Assembly: GCA_019746975.1 (NCBI GenBank)
Contig: JAIERK010000160.1
Location: 1 to 48,648, forward strand
Source: Candidatus Obscuribacterales bacterium
GTDB lineage: Bacteria > Cyanobacteriota > Vampirovibrionia > Obscuribacterales > Obscuribacteraceae
Direction: 5' to 3'
DNA length: 48,648 nucleotides
Shown here: positions 1 through 9,297 of the stretch, one piece after another
Numbering within the stretch: the first letter of the stretch is position 1
Layout: the number at the start of each line of letters is the position of its first letter
Notes under the pieces: model-generated
Database searches by the model: none
What the model was told of the DNA's origin: nothing
What the model saw: the letters and a program-made list of their open reading frames with translations, nothing else
Program-made: the position numbers and the translations under genes

Positions 1-155
1 GTCCCCAACGGCGCAGAGGGCGGCGAGTAGCACGATCCTCGTTGCCATCCACTGCAAAGTAACGGTTCTACGTAGATGAAATGGCAGACTACTTCAATGT
101 AACCATCAGTGGTATCACCGCTACCATTACCGCCTGATCCAGCTGCTGGCGTATG

Positions 156-346
156 ATGAAACAAAAACTAGCTATTGGCGCGCTGAGCGGCTTAGACAAC
201 AATGAAATTGCCCAACTTAAAACCACGCCGCCGGGAATTTGTGCAAAAATGTTTTGCGACTGCGAAAGGAAGAAGTAGACGAGGAGAAATCGAAACAAAA
301 TGCAGCCGAGAATCGACCTTTCTTCCGGCGCTATCGGAGCAGTTGA
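156..346 (+). pseudogene. Possible decayed sigma-70 region 4 (HTH) fragment
   Basis: Two overlapping frames read like one broken coding stretch. Frame 156-278 gives a peptide containing LSGLDNNEIAQL followed by PPG, which resembles the helix-turn-helix of ECF sigma factors (pattern L..Ls..EIA..L...pGTvksRl.RArk.L). Shifting frame by two near position 230 continues it with GNLCKNVLRLRKEEVDEE and ends at a stop at 344-346. No promoter or start with a good ribosome site is visible and no longer frame is open. It could be chance similarity. The rest of positions 1-450 holds nothing I recognise. Confidence 0.25.
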
Positions 347-450
347 TTTAACTGACTCTTCCTTCTCATCATTAGTTAGTTAGCGCCGCATCCATTTCAA
401 TAGTCTCATACGGACTGCAAAATTCTACAAGGCCGTTCTCGCAACCGCAC

Positions 451-1614
451 TTATTGGGGAGTGTTCGCTTTGAGCTTAATAAGGTTTTGCGCCAGAGCGT
501 CCATGTCGCTCTCTTCAGTTAAGTAGTGAATAGATGCCCGTATACAATCTGGCTGCGGAACAGTGCGTAAAATAATTCCTTCGTCTTCCAACCTTACAAC
601 GACCTCGCTGTGCGTTAGTCCGTGTAGAATGAATGATACCAATCCAGATGGCGCAAGCTGGGGACTCAAGACAGTGACGAAGCTCAGCTCCGAAAGTCGC
701 GTTCTGAAGTTACGCACGTTCGTAAGAATTTGCTGGTATCTCTCTTGAGAATCGCCCCACCGGCGGTGCCCTTCGATGGCAGTACGCAGTCCGGCAAGAA
801 GAGGGAAGGAAGCAGTCCCAACTTCGAACTTTACCGCGCCGGTATCAGTATTCTCGACAAACATCGAGCTTCGCCAACCGACGAACGTTTGTTTCAACCC
901 TGATATCAATTCTGGCCTGATGTAGAGTGAGCCTACTCCCTCAGGTCCACAAAACCACTTGTGACCTGGGAAGGCATAGTAGTCGATCGGATCGTTGGTT
1001 AAATCGAGTGGTATCACTCCGACAGACTGCGCGCCATCCACTAGAAGAGGAACGTTGGCGCTTCGGCAACACGCCTGGATTTCCGAAAGTGGCAAAGTCT
1101 CCCCCGTATTCCACAGTACATGACTGAGCACGACTAGCTTCGTTCGTGAATCAATGGCTGCGCCGATCGATTGAACAACGCCGGTTGATGCTGACTCTGA
1201 ATCGGACAGAGGCACGCGTGTCACGCTCAAATCATGGCGTCTAGCAACATTCTCAATCGCGGCTGCGACACCAGGGTGCTCGCAATCGGTAGTTACGATG
1301 TTATCACCGGATTGCCAATCGATACCCCACAGAACCATGTTGCACCCTTCAGTAGCATTCTGTGTAAGGACGAAAGACTTCGGGTCACCGCCAAGCTCCA
1401 GCGCAAGAAGCTGACGAGTTTTCTCCAGCTCTTCCAACATCCAGCTGATCGATTTACCCGAGAACGGACCGTATAGTTGAACTTCTCGATATGAGCGATT
1501 AATCGCGTCCAGAGAGTCATGTGACAAAGGTCCCTGACCTCCGTAGTTCATGTATGGCTTAACAAGAGCAGGAAATTCATTCCGCCGCTGCGTTTTCGTT
1601 TTTTCAATAGACAT
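451..1614 (-). CDS. Class V aminotransferase (cysteine desulfurase/isopenicillin-N epimerase-like)
   Basis: A PLP-dependent fold-type I enzyme of about 387 residues. Using the ATG at 1614, the PLP-binding residues are visible: H114 in the DCEHPG motif, D193 and Q196 in LVDGAQSVGV, and the Schiff-base lysine K219 in FPGHKW. The C-terminal part has RASIHYLTEESDMDAL, the usual end of the family. I do not see the mobile catalytic-cysteine loop (HCAQP-like) of SufS/IscS, so a plain cysteine desulfurase role is doubtful. An epimerase, EgtE-like lyase or other amino-acid-side-chain function is possible. An upstream in-frame start would add 26 residues with no family similarity. The gene stands alone, divergent from the aldehyde dehydrogenase. 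Confidence 0.85.
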   Translation of the reverse strand: MSIEKTKTQRRNEFPALVKPYMNYGGQGPLSHDSLDAINRSYREVQLYGPFSGKSISWMLEELEKTRQLLALELGGDPKSFVLTQNATEGCNMVLWGIDWQSGDNIVTTDCEHPGVAAAIENVARRHDLSVTRVPLSDSESASTGVVQSIGAAIDSRTKLVVLSHVLWNTGETLPLSEIQACCRSANVPLLVDGAQSVGVIPLDLTNDPIDYYAFPGHKWFCGPEGVGSLYIRPELISGLKQTFVGWRSSMFVENTDTGAVKFEVGTASFPLLAGLRTAIEGHRRWGDSQERYQQILTNVRNFRTRLSELSFVTVLSPQLAPSGLVSFILHGLTHSEVVVRLEDEGIILRTVPQPDCIRASIHYLTEESDMDALAQNLIKLKANTPQ

Positions 1615-1947
1615 AAGGAAACCTGGTATTGACGATACTTTGATCGCAGTTGTTAAACACAATGGCTGCATCAATCGCCTGGAGCTGTGCAAACCGCGTC
1701 ATTTGGGACTTTCTGCTTTTAGAGCCAGCAGTATTCGACCTGCGTATTATATTGCATCGACATCGTTTCAAATCAGAAATTGCATATACTGAAACGTCCA
1801 GTTGCTGCACCATTTGAGCGACCAGAAGAGATTGGGCTACGGTAGATGCGCACTCCATCGCTGATCGTGCTTTTTTCGAACAAATTGTTGTGCGATTTCG
1901 AACCATGTGTGCTCCTGAGAACAGCTCCACGTCGCGAAGGAGTAAAG

Positions 1948-2055
1948 ATGGTTCGATTCGGAAGCTTTCTCCAATCAGTCGTCAACAGCTTCCGTCTCGA
2001 AAACATGGGCGGCTACACCCGCCATATACGCATCAGTACTACGATAGAGCAATAA
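1948..2055 (+). CDS. Possible 35-residue small protein
   Basis: A short frame starts at ATG 1948 with a strong ribosome-binding site, AAGGAG at 1937-1942, five bases upstream. The product is basic and aromatic (begins MVRFGSFLQSVVNSF). I recognise no family. It lies in the 570-base gap between the aminotransferase and the aldehyde dehydrogenase; the rest of the gap (1615-1936 and 2056-2187) shows no gene I can support. The good ribosome site is the only argument for it, and it could equally be a leader peptide or chance. Confidence 0.3.
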   Translation: MVRFGSFLQSVVNSFRLENMGGYTRHIRISTTIEQ

Positions 2056-2187
2056 TAATGGCAATCTTAAACCTTTGGGAACTATTCAAGAAATATTAAA
2101 GTGTCGTGCTAACTTTATGTCGGAAAACAGGCGGTCTTTCGCCGCGCTGTGCTGTATATCATTTGACCGAATTCTGGAGGGTCTTAC

Positions 2188-3684
2188 ATGACCGTTATGC
2201 AAGAAAAAGAATTGCTTTGCAAAGAATGGTTGAAGAAGCCAAAGAAGCTCCTTATCAACGGAAAATGGGTTGAGCCCAAAACCGGCAAATACTTCAAGAC
2301 ATACAACCCGGCAACCGAAGAAGTGTTGTCCGAAATTGCCGAAGCCGGAAAAGAAGACGTTGACATGGCTGTCAAAGCCGCTCGTCAGGCGTTCGAAGAC
2401 GGTCGCTTCCACAGAAAGATGTCGGCTGCACAGCGCGCTCGCTGCATGTACAAGCTCGCCGATCTGATCGAAAAGCACGCCGATGAATTGGCAGAGCTCG
2501 AGACTCTCGACAATGGTAAGCCCATCAACGAGTCCAAGCACGTCGACGTCCCAGCAACGATCGAAACCTACCGCTACTATGCCGGTTGGGCAACCAAGCT
2601 GGAAGGCGAAACAATCAACGCCAACAACAATTTTTTCACTTACACGCTGCGCGAGCCAATCGGCGTAGTCGGTCAAATCATTCCGTGGAACTTCCCGATG
2701 CTGATGCAAGCGTGGAAGTGGGGTCCAGCTCTCGCTTGCGGCAACAGTGTCGTACTGAAGCCGGCAGAACAGACTCCGCTCACCGCTCTGAGAATCGGCG
2801 AACTCGCTCTTGAAGCCGGATTCCCCGAAGGCGTAATCAACATCGTCACTGGTCTCGGTCCCGACTCGGCCGGCGAATTCCTCGCCAACCATGACGATGT
2901 AGACAAGATTGCTTTCACCGGCGAAGACAAGACCGGTCAATTGATTGTTCAAGCTTCCGTGAAGACCCTCAAGAGAGTCTCGCTAGAACTTGGCGGCAAA
3001 GCTCCAAACATCGTATTTGCAGATGCCGACATAGAGGCTGCCGTCAACGGCGCCATCACCGGTATCTTCTTCAATCAGGGTCAGGTCTGCTGCGCAGGCT
3101 CGCGCCTCTTCCTCGAGAAATCGATACATGACGAATTCATGTCCAGACTGCTCGACCGCGTCGGCAAGATGCGTCAGGGCTCCGGTCTCGACGAGAAGAC
3201 CCAAATCGGTCCTCAAGTTTCGAAGGATCAGCAAGAGCGTGTTCTCAGCTATGTAGACATAGCAAAGAAAGAAGGCGCCAAGCTGGCTTGCGGCGGCGAA
3301 CAACCCGAAGATCTGAAGAAAGGCTACTTCGTGAAGCCCACCATCTTCACCAACGTCAAGAATGACATGCGCATTGCACAAGAAGAAGTATTCGGACCAG
3401 TGCTCGCCGTCATTCCTTTCGAAGGCATGGATGATGTCGCAGACCAAGCCAACAAAGTTCGCTTCGGTCTCTCCGGCGCAGTATGGACCAAGGATGTGAA
3501 GAAAGCCCACAAGTTTGCTTCGCATATCAAAGCCGGCACCATCTGGGTCAACTGCTACAACGTCTTCGATCCAGCCGTTCCTTTCGGCGGATACAAGATG
3601 AGTGGTTACGGCCGCGAACTCGGCAAACACTCGATCGAACTCTATTCGAACATCAAGAGCGTTTGGGTCAACATGGCCGACTAA
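2188..3684 (+). CDS. NAD(P)-dependent aldehyde dehydrogenase
   Basis: A full-length (498 residues) ALDH-superfamily enzyme that oxidises an aldehyde to the acid with NAD(P)+. The catalytic set is complete: N168 in PWNFPM, K191 in LKPAEQTPL, E267 in LELGGK and the nucleophile C301 in GQVCCAGSR. The C-terminal PFGGYKMSGYGRELG is typical of the ALDH1/2 and betaine-aldehyde group. The cofactor-pyrophosphate motif, usually GSTxxG, is GEDKTG here (residues 245-250), replacing the Ser-Thr pair by Glu-Asp. GGAGGG lies about ten bases before the ATG. A clear intrinsic terminator follows, so the gene is monocistronic. Substrate cannot be told from sequence. Confidence 0.95.
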   Translation: MTVMQEKELLCKEWLKKPKKLLINGKWVEPKTGKYFKTYNPATEEVLSEIAEAGKEDVDMAVKAARQAFEDGRFHRKMSAAQRARCMYKLADLIEKHADELAELETLDNGKPINESKHVDVPATIETYRYYAGWATKLEGETINANNNFFTYTLREPIGVVGQIIPWNFPMLMQAWKWGPALACGNSVVLKPAEQTPLTALRIGELALEAGFPEGVINIVTGLGPDSAGEFLANHDDVDKIAFTGEDKTGQLIVQASVKTLKRVSLELGGKAPNIVFADADIEAAVNGAITGIFFNQGQVCCAGSRLFLEKSIHDEFMSRLLDRVGKMRQGSGLDEKTQIGPQVSKDQQERVLSYVDIAKKEGAKLACGGEQPEDLKKGYFVKPTIFTNVKNDMRIAQEEVFGPVLAVIPFEGMDDVADQANKVRFGLSGAVWTKDVKKAHKFASHIKAGTIWVNCYNVFDPAVPFGGYKMSGYGRELGKHSIELYSNIKSVWVNMAD

Positions 3685-3708
3685 CAATCTCCAGAAGATT
3701 GATTTTGC

Positions 3709-3739
3709 AAAGCGTCATGCATCGCGCATGGCGCTTTTT
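3709..3739 (+). terminator. Intrinsic terminator of the aldehyde dehydrogenase gene
   Basis: An 11-bp stem (3710-3720 with 3726-3736, one G-T wobble) with a 5-base loop runs directly into a T tract. It begins 25 bases after the stop codon. Confidence 0.85.
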
Positions 3740-3948
3740 GCTTAGCAGCAAGAACATCGAGAACTTGGGTGCGCTCTGGTTCAATCCGATGTCACCTTAG
3801 CCAATGTTTAAACCGATAACGACTTCATGCTGCGAGAAACCATCGCGCCTGGTGCCGAAGTCAATTTCGGTCGGAAAGAATATTTCGCGATAAACTAATA
3901 CTGTAATTCTGGACCATCAAATTGAACGCTGAGAACAGGATCTGTAAC

Positions 3949-5031
3949 ATGAAGTCATTGAGACATCCTTCGATACTGCGCACAGCACCACCAGTAGTGC
4001 CTCTCTCGAAGTTATTGGTGACTGCAATCTGCGCGGTAGTCGCAGTCATTCTGACTGCAGAGACTGGCATATGCGCATCAACTCAGAAGGAGGGGGACAA
4101 GACTCTGGTTAGTGAATTAAACGAGCAGATATCGAAGGCAACAAAAAAATCAATCCCGTTGGCCAAAGGTGTTATGTATCGCTGCATCGAGATCGATCCA
4201 CTGGCAATTGCACATGTAGTGTCGATTGATACTGCTGGTGGTGATTGGTCGATCAAACCTTATATCTGCGATAAAACCGCTACGACATCGGAGATGGCAT
4301 CGAAAGTCGATGCGATAGCGGCAGTGAATGCCGGATTCTTCAACCTCTCGGATGGTGAAAGTGCCAGCTATATTGTCATCGACGGCAAGCAGGTTTGTGA
4401 GCCTCGGCACAATATGGCGTTGGTGAATAACCAAGGTCTCAAGCCCTTCCTCACCCAGATTTTCAATCGCTCGGAAGTGAGAGTGCTGAAAGACAAAAAA
4501 GGAAAGCAGGAATACAAGATTCAGGCGCACAGCGACCCTACCCCGGATAAGCTCAAACTGATTCACTCAGTTCAGGCTGGTCCGCAGCTCCTTCCCAAGT
4601 TGACATCACGCCCAGAGGCGTTCGTCAGAACCCCGCCAGTGGGGAAGGTTGTCGACTCAATCGGTACAAATATGCGCGCCGCTAGGACTGGCCTTGGTAT
4701 CGGCAACGGTGGCACACTTCATCTGGTCTGCGTGCAGGGCAGACGAACCAAAGAATTTTCCGAAGGAATTTCACTTTCAGGGCTGTCGGAATTTATGAGA
4801 CATTTGGGTTGCAACTCGGCAATTAACTTTGACGGAGGCACATCCACGACCATGGTGCTAAGAGTCCCGCCAGAGCTCCGCGATGCCCTCAAGCAGGGAC
4901 CGGGTGGCACGGAAAACAACGACCCGAGTGCCGGAAATCCGGTCGGGGGAGGCTCGGGATTTCAGACAATCGTGTCATCGACACCGGAGCGCAAGGTCAA
5001 ATCAATCCTGTACCTGACAAAAGGCGACTGA
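3949..5031 (+). CDS. Secreted phosphodiester glycosidase-like protein (NAGPA/DUF2233 domain)
   Basis: About 360 residues from the ATG at 3949; a TTG 27 bases upstream is also in frame but the ATG has AGGA at suitable distance. After a basic N terminus there is one hydrophobic segment (about residues 20-42), a signal peptide or anchor. The C-terminal two thirds match the NAGPA family (exopolysaccharide phosphodiester glycosidase): AAVNAGFFNL in the first part, RAARTGLGIG in the middle and INFDGGTSTTMVL near the end, the Asp-Gly-Gly loop being the family hallmark. It likely acts on a sugar phosphodiester outside the cytoplasm. It lies 106 bases upstream of the large kinase on the same strand, with no obvious terminator between them. 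The specific substrate is unknown. Confidence 0.8.
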   Translation: MKSLRHPSILRTAPPVVPLSKLLVTAICAVVAVILTAETGICASTQKEGDKTLVSELNEQISKATKKSIPLAKGVMYRCIEIDPLAIAHVVSIDTAGGDWSIKPYICDKTATTSEMASKVDAIAAVNAGFFNLSDGESASYIVIDGKQVCEPRHNMALVNNQGLKPFLTQIFNRSEVRVLKDKKGKQEYKIQAHSDPTPDKLKLIHSVQAGPQLLPKLTSRPEAFVRTPPVGKVVDSIGTNMRAARTGLGIGNGGTLHLVCVQGRRTKEFSEGISLSGLSEFMRHLGCNSAINFDGGTSTTMVLRVPPELRDALKQGPGGTENNDPSAGNPVGGGSGFQTIVSSTPERKVKSILYLTKGD

Positions 5032-5137
5032 TGCCTGTTTATCAGCTTGCCGGTTCCCTTTCTATGTTTACCATTACATATACCGGGGAATTAAGGGTAG
5101 AGCGGATGATCTAGTCGGTTATTGGACTTTTTACTGA

Positions 5138-8100
5138 ATGAATGTTGATAGTCAAGGTTCGCCGGAAAAGCGCCACCCACTGGTGGGCACCGTCGTGGAG
5201 CCTTACGCGATTTTGGACGTGATTGCCGCCGGCGGTATGGGCGTAGTTTTCAAGGCAAAACATAAGCTCACCGACAGGATCGTCGCGATGAAATTGTTGC
5301 CGTCAGAACTCGCACGAGACGACTCCAACGTGCAGAGAGTCAAGCTGGAAGCCAAGGCGCTCGCTCAGCTCAAGCACCCGAACATCATCACGACTTTCGA
5401 TTTCGGCTCGACCTACATGCAAGAGCCGTTCATCGTCATGGAATATGTGGCTGGAGAAAGCCTGAAAGAGATTCTCGATCGCGAAGTGCTACTTCCGATT
5501 AACCGCGCCGTTCGTATATTTTTGCAGGTCGTGGATGCGATGCGCTATGCGCACGGAGCCGGCATCCTCCATCGAGACCTCAAACCGCACAATGTGATGG
5601 TATCGAACGAACCAGAACAAGATCACGTCAAGGTGCTGGATTTCGGAGTCGCTAAGTTAGCTGAGTACACCCAGAGAATCACGCGGACAGGTGAGGTGGT
5701 CGGCAGCCCGCTCTACATGAGCCCTGAGCAATGTACCGGGAGACCGACAGATCAACGTTGCGACATATACTCAGTCGGTGTAATGATGTTCGAAACGCTG
5801 ACGGGAAGCCCTCCTTTCAGGGGAGAGAACTACATCTCCACAGTGCACTTGAAGTGTACGAAACTTGCTCCCAACTTCAGAGATGTAGTACCAGGCAGGG
5901 TGTTTCCGGAAAAACTCGAGATGATAGTGCTCAAGTGCCTGGAGATCGAACCCGATAACCGCTATTCATCGATGGCAGATCTGAAAGGCGAGCTGGAGCT
6001 CATAGCGGGGACCCTGCCGAAGACCGAGCGTCCGAAAGCCAGTTCTCAGAATTCGTCGCTCAGCACTACAGGTAGTGCCACGGCCGGCTTCCGAGGCAAT
6101 AGCGACCCGATCAGTCCGATCAAGAGTTCCGCGCCAGGGACCGGCGAAGTGGGCTGGAAGCCATCGTGGTCCGGCGAGACGACGCCGGCACCAATTGCGA
6201 TACCATCACCTTCGTCTTACGATAAATGGAGCGACTCGATTGCCAGCATCGAGACTTCCGATAAAGAACTCTTCGGAGGTCCGCAACAAGCAGCTGACAC
6301 CGGCGGTTTGAGTCGTGGCACATGGTCAGGCCCCGGAACAGAAGTAGGGGATGACGACGCGAGACGACCAGCAAAACCAAGTTCTGTCGCATCGGACAGG
6401 ATCGAAAGCAAACCGCAAATCGGAAAGCTTCTGACTCAAGATCTCGCCTCGCTGTCTGCGGCACTGGAAGCCTCCACAGTAGAGCGGACAAAAACAAGCG
6501 ATCGATTGCCGGCTCAGAAGCCGCCAGCGTCGTTACCAGAAGACATTACTGGAGACAGACCTGTCGTCGGCGACGAGACACAACAGACGTCGAGACCGGT
6601 GCCGGTCCCTGACGCGAAGAACAAGCACGGTGACTCACACTTCGTCCTGACCTGGGACGGCAAATCAGGTCCTAGCTGGAGCGCCACCTCGGCGGCTCCA
6701 CAAAAGCAACGTCCGCCGGCTCCGGCCCCAGCGCCCTTGTCTCCACCTCGTGCCAATCCGACGGGGAGCAATCCTATCCTTTCAGATCTGGTTGCTCCGA
6801 CAGCCTCTCGGTCCGGGCTACCCGCACAACCGTCACGGACCCCGTCAGCAGGGTCTGCACCGTCTGGTGCCCCAGTGCCTAAGGCATTCATGCCCACCAC
6901 CGCCTCTCGGGATTCGATACCGCCTCTACAGTTGTCATCAGATCCTACGCGAATGGCACAGGCTGATGCATCGTCGCAACAGGCCGACATGCCGTCGACG
7001 GCTTCACAAAATTCGATGCCCCCCGTTCAGCTGACGCCGGATTCAATGCGGGCCACTCAGGCCAACGAATCTTCGCCACAGACTTACATGTCACCTACCG
7101 CTTCACAAAATTCCGTACCACCAGTCCAGCTGTCACCAGACCCCATGTGGGCGGCCCAGGCTAGTGCATCCTCGCCACAAGCGTACATGCAGCCGACCGC
7201 ATCGCAGAACTCCATGCCACCTGTTCAGCTGTCAGAGGCATCTACCCAACAGGCATACATGCCGCCTACAGCGTCCCACAACTCCATGTTAGCGGTCCAA
7301 TCGTCGCCGGGTCCGATGGCATCGGCACAAGCGCCGCAGCCATACGTGCCACCCTCGCCTATGGGCCCATACAATCCGACGCCTGGTGTCCAACCAGGAG
7401 GCACAGCCTCGCACAGTTCGCTTCCGCCAGTTACACCCGGTCCGACCGCGTCACACAACTCTTTGCCGATGACACCTGTCGGGTCGCCGCCGCAGAGCTT
7501 CATGCCGCACATGATGGATCCGCCTGGACCAACAACATCACAGAATGCCGTGCCGGTAGTCACACCTTCAGAACCACAGACTTCTCCGGTCCCCCCTAAC
7601 AATCCCAGTCCAGCGATTGGGCAGCGAATTCCGGTCCCCGACGCCTTTCTCAATAGGACAATCGCTCTCGGATCGCCTCAGGCGTTGCAAGCAGTGGCTT
7701 TGAATCCGCTTGCCGATCAAGAGCTCAGACCGAGTGACTTTGACGTGGTCCCTCAGCCAATTCCTCAACCCAACCCATCGGCAAAGCCCGGAACATCACT
7801 CTCGAATCTGATTGCATTGCCACCAAGGTCTTCTCGCACAGACATCCCGGCTCAACCATCCACCGCAAGCACGGATTTTCCCGGGCTCTTGCAACCGGCC
7901 AATCCGGACGATATTCCGCCTCTAGATAAGTTAGTGGCAGGCTCGGCGCAGAACCGATCAGAAGCAGCTCGGCAAGTCGAAGGACCTCTTTGGAAAGCTC
8001 CGACCTCAGCTACGGTCGTACCAACCACACCGCAGGGCGCAGGTCCGCCCCCGCCATGGGGAAAGGCCAATGCCGGTGCTGGCGCTCAGACTGGTCCGAG

Positions 8101-9277
8101 CTGGGGTCTGCCAGGACTGGCACAGCAGGGCACAGATGCAGGTTCGGTTCCGCAGGGCGCGCCTCCTCCGCCGTGGGGCGCACGACCGGCTACATATGAT
8201 GGCCAATCAAAAGGTAGTTGGGCGGATGCCAACATACCGCCCGAGAGCGCGATTCAGGCGCTATCGGAACCAACTCCCGGGGCACCGCCGACGATTCCAC
8301 TTCCCGAGCAGCCGGACGGAAAGATGACTAGCAGCAGGTCCGGTGCCCGTTCATTTCTTCAGGACAACACCGGAATAGATCTCCAGGAGCATTCAGAAGT
8401 GACCGGCGGTCTCGACGACGGCTCCGATCATACAGTGCAAGTGTCCAGGCGTAAGTCCAAGAATCTCGACTGGAACGCCACACCGCCAACTGCGCCAACT
8501 CCAGCTGGACCGATGGAACCTGAAGATGTCCTTCGCGAGACTGTAGCAGTCCCTCCTCCGGTCGACAAAACGACGCCTGCGGGGCATGAACCTTTCGATG
8601 TTGCTGCATTGAATGCGATACCAACACCGTCGGTGAAGGCGCCAAAACCAATGCTGCCGGACGAGCCGCAGCAACAGCCCAGCACTCCGCTAAGAACGCC
8701 TATCACACCTTCTTCTAGACCTCGATATGGCGATGAAACAGACAGCAGCGTACGCACCGGAGGCTCTTCGGCTCTGCGATTTAGCAACAGTAGAGGGGGC
8801 GCGGAGAGCAAGAAGCGCGTTTTGATTACCTTATCTTGTATCGCGATCTGCGTATTCGTAGTCATCGCGGTTTATGTTCTCATAGGTGTCAAACCAAAAA
8901 CTGCCACAACAGACAGTGCTCCGCCGGTCGCGACCCAAGCAACACCGCCGCCTAGTGAGCCGGTGCCGACCAGCGCCATTCCTACACCTCGACCACCAAC
9001 AAAACAGAGCGCTGCAACCAGCACGACATTTCCAACCGCTAGCGGCACACCACCAGTAGCACCACCGAGCAGCGAGACAAAGCAACAAACAACGACACCA
9101 CTGACGGTGCCAGAGAACAAGAAAGCGAAACCGGTCTTCGCGAAGAAACCGAAGAAACCGAAACGTCCAAAAGCAGCTAAGCCTGCGCCTTCAACCGCAG
9201 AAGCCAGCACCGCCCCCAAGCGCCGGAGAGCTTACTCGACCGTCGATTCGTATATGAAAGGCAATGAAGGCAACTAA
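5138..9277 (+). CDS. Large transmembrane Ser/Thr protein kinase with Pro/Ser-rich linker
   Basis: 1379 residues. Residues 20-290 are a complete Hanks-type kinase: glycine loop AGGMGVVFKA, lysine K52 in VAMKLL, catalytic HRDLKPHN (D147), DFG at 168-170 and MSPEQ in the activation segment. Residues about 300-1220 are low complexity, rich in Pro, Ser, Ala and Gln, and contain five related repeats of about 33 residues (annotated separately) and two copies of a PPPPWG motif. One membrane helix lies at about 1227-1249, followed by a short extracytoplasmic tail rich in Pro, Thr and Lys. The layout is PknB-like (cytoplasmic kinase, single helix, external tail), but there is no PASTA or other known sensor. 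The start has no clear ribosome site. It converges on atpC with only 20 bases between stops. Confidence 0.93.
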   Translation: MNVDSQGSPEKRHPLVGTVVEPYAILDVIAAGGMGVVFKAKHKLTDRIVAMKLLPSELARDDSNVQRVKLEAKALAQLKHPNIITTFDFGSTYMQEPFIVMEYVAGESLKEILDREVLLPINRAVRIFLQVVDAMRYAHGAGILHRDLKPHNVMVSNEPEQDHVKVLDFGVAKLAEYTQRITRTGEVVGSPLYMSPEQCTGRPTDQRCDIYSVGVMMFETLTGSPPFRGENYISTVHLKCTKLAPNFRDVVPGRVFPEKLEMIVLKCLEIEPDNRYSSMADLKGELELIAGTLPKTERPKASSQNSSLSTTGSATAGFRGNSDPISPIKSSAPGTGEVGWKPSWSGETTPAPIAIPSPSSYDKWSDSIASIETSDKELFGGPQQAADTGGLSRGTWSGPGTEVGDDDARRPAKPSSVASDRIESKPQIGKLLTQDLASLSAALEASTVERTKTSDRLPAQKPPASLPEDITGDRPVVGDETQQTSRPVPVPDAKNKHGDSHFVLTWDGKSGPSWSATSAAPQKQRPPAPAPAPLSPPRANPTGSNPILSDLVAPTASRSGLPAQPSRTPSAGSAPSGAPVPKAFMPTTASRDSIPPLQLSSDPTRMAQADASSQQADMPSTASQNSMPPVQLTPDSMRATQANESSPQTYMSPTASQNSVPPVQLSPDPMWAAQASASSPQAYMQPTASQNSMPPVQLSEASTQQAYMPPTASHNSMLAVQSSPGPMASAQAPQPYVPPSPMGPYNPTPGVQPGGTASHSSLPPVTPGPTASHNSLPMTPVGSPPQSFMPHMMDPPGPTTSQNAVPVVTPSEPQTSPVPPNNPSPAIGQRIPVPDAFLNRTIALGSPQALQAVALNPLADQELRPSDFDVVPQPIPQPNPSAKPGTSLSNLIALPPRSSRTDIPAQPSTASTDFPGLLQPANPDDIPPLDKLVAGSAQNRSEAARQVEGPLWKAPTSATVVPTTPQGAGPPPPWGKANAGAGAQTGPSWGLPGLAQQGTDAGSVPQGAPPPPWGARPATYDGQSKGSWADANIPPESAIQALSEPTPGAPPTIPLPEQPDGKMTSSRSGARSFLQDNTGIDLQEHSEVTGGLDDGSDHTVQVSRRKSKNLDWNATPPTAPTPAGPMEPEDVLRETVAVPPPVDKTTPAGHEPFDVAALNAIPTPSVKAPKPMLPDEPQQQPSTPLRTPITPSSRPRYGDETDSSVRTGGSSALRFSNSRGGAESKKRVLITLSCIAICVFVVIAVYVLIGVKPKTATTDSAPPVATQATPPPSEPVPTSAIPTPRPPTKQSAATSTTFPTASGTPPVAPPSSETKQQTTTPLTVPENKKAKPVFAKKPKKPKRPKAAKPAPSTAEASTAPKRRRAYSTVDSYMKGNEGN
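6899..7354 (+). repeat. In-frame tandem repeats of about 99 bp inside the kinase linker
   Basis: Five units begin with Thr-Ala-Ser followed by (Q/H/R)(N/D)S: 6899-6997, 6998-7096 and 7097-7195 are 33 codons each; 7196-7267 (24 codons) and 7268-7354 (29 codons) are shortened. The core is TASQNSMPPVQLSPDPM, then a Gln/Ala/Ser stretch and a YMPP-like end. Further TASHNS-type fragments follow to about 7560. The units differ at many bases, so the duplication is old or the repeat is being conserved at protein level. Confidence 0.85.
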
Positions 9278-9297
9278 CGGATGCTCGAATGCCTAGC

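Noticed and set aside
451..1614. Calling the class V aminotransferase SufS/IscS
   Set aside because: The catalytic-cysteine loop of cysteine desulfurases is not seen and no Fe-S assembly genes are near.
2086..2952. Long open frame on the minus strand (288 codons) opposite the aldehyde dehydrogenase
   Set aside because: It is antisense to a complete conserved enzyme, has no ribosome site and no recognisable motif; a codon-bias shadow.
2983..3687. Second long antisense frame over the aldehyde dehydrogenase
   Set aside because: Same reason: mirror of the conserved coding frame.
3770..3800. GGTTCAATCC-like word considered as a tRNA T-arm
   Set aside because: No matching acceptor, D or anticodon stems can be drawn around it.
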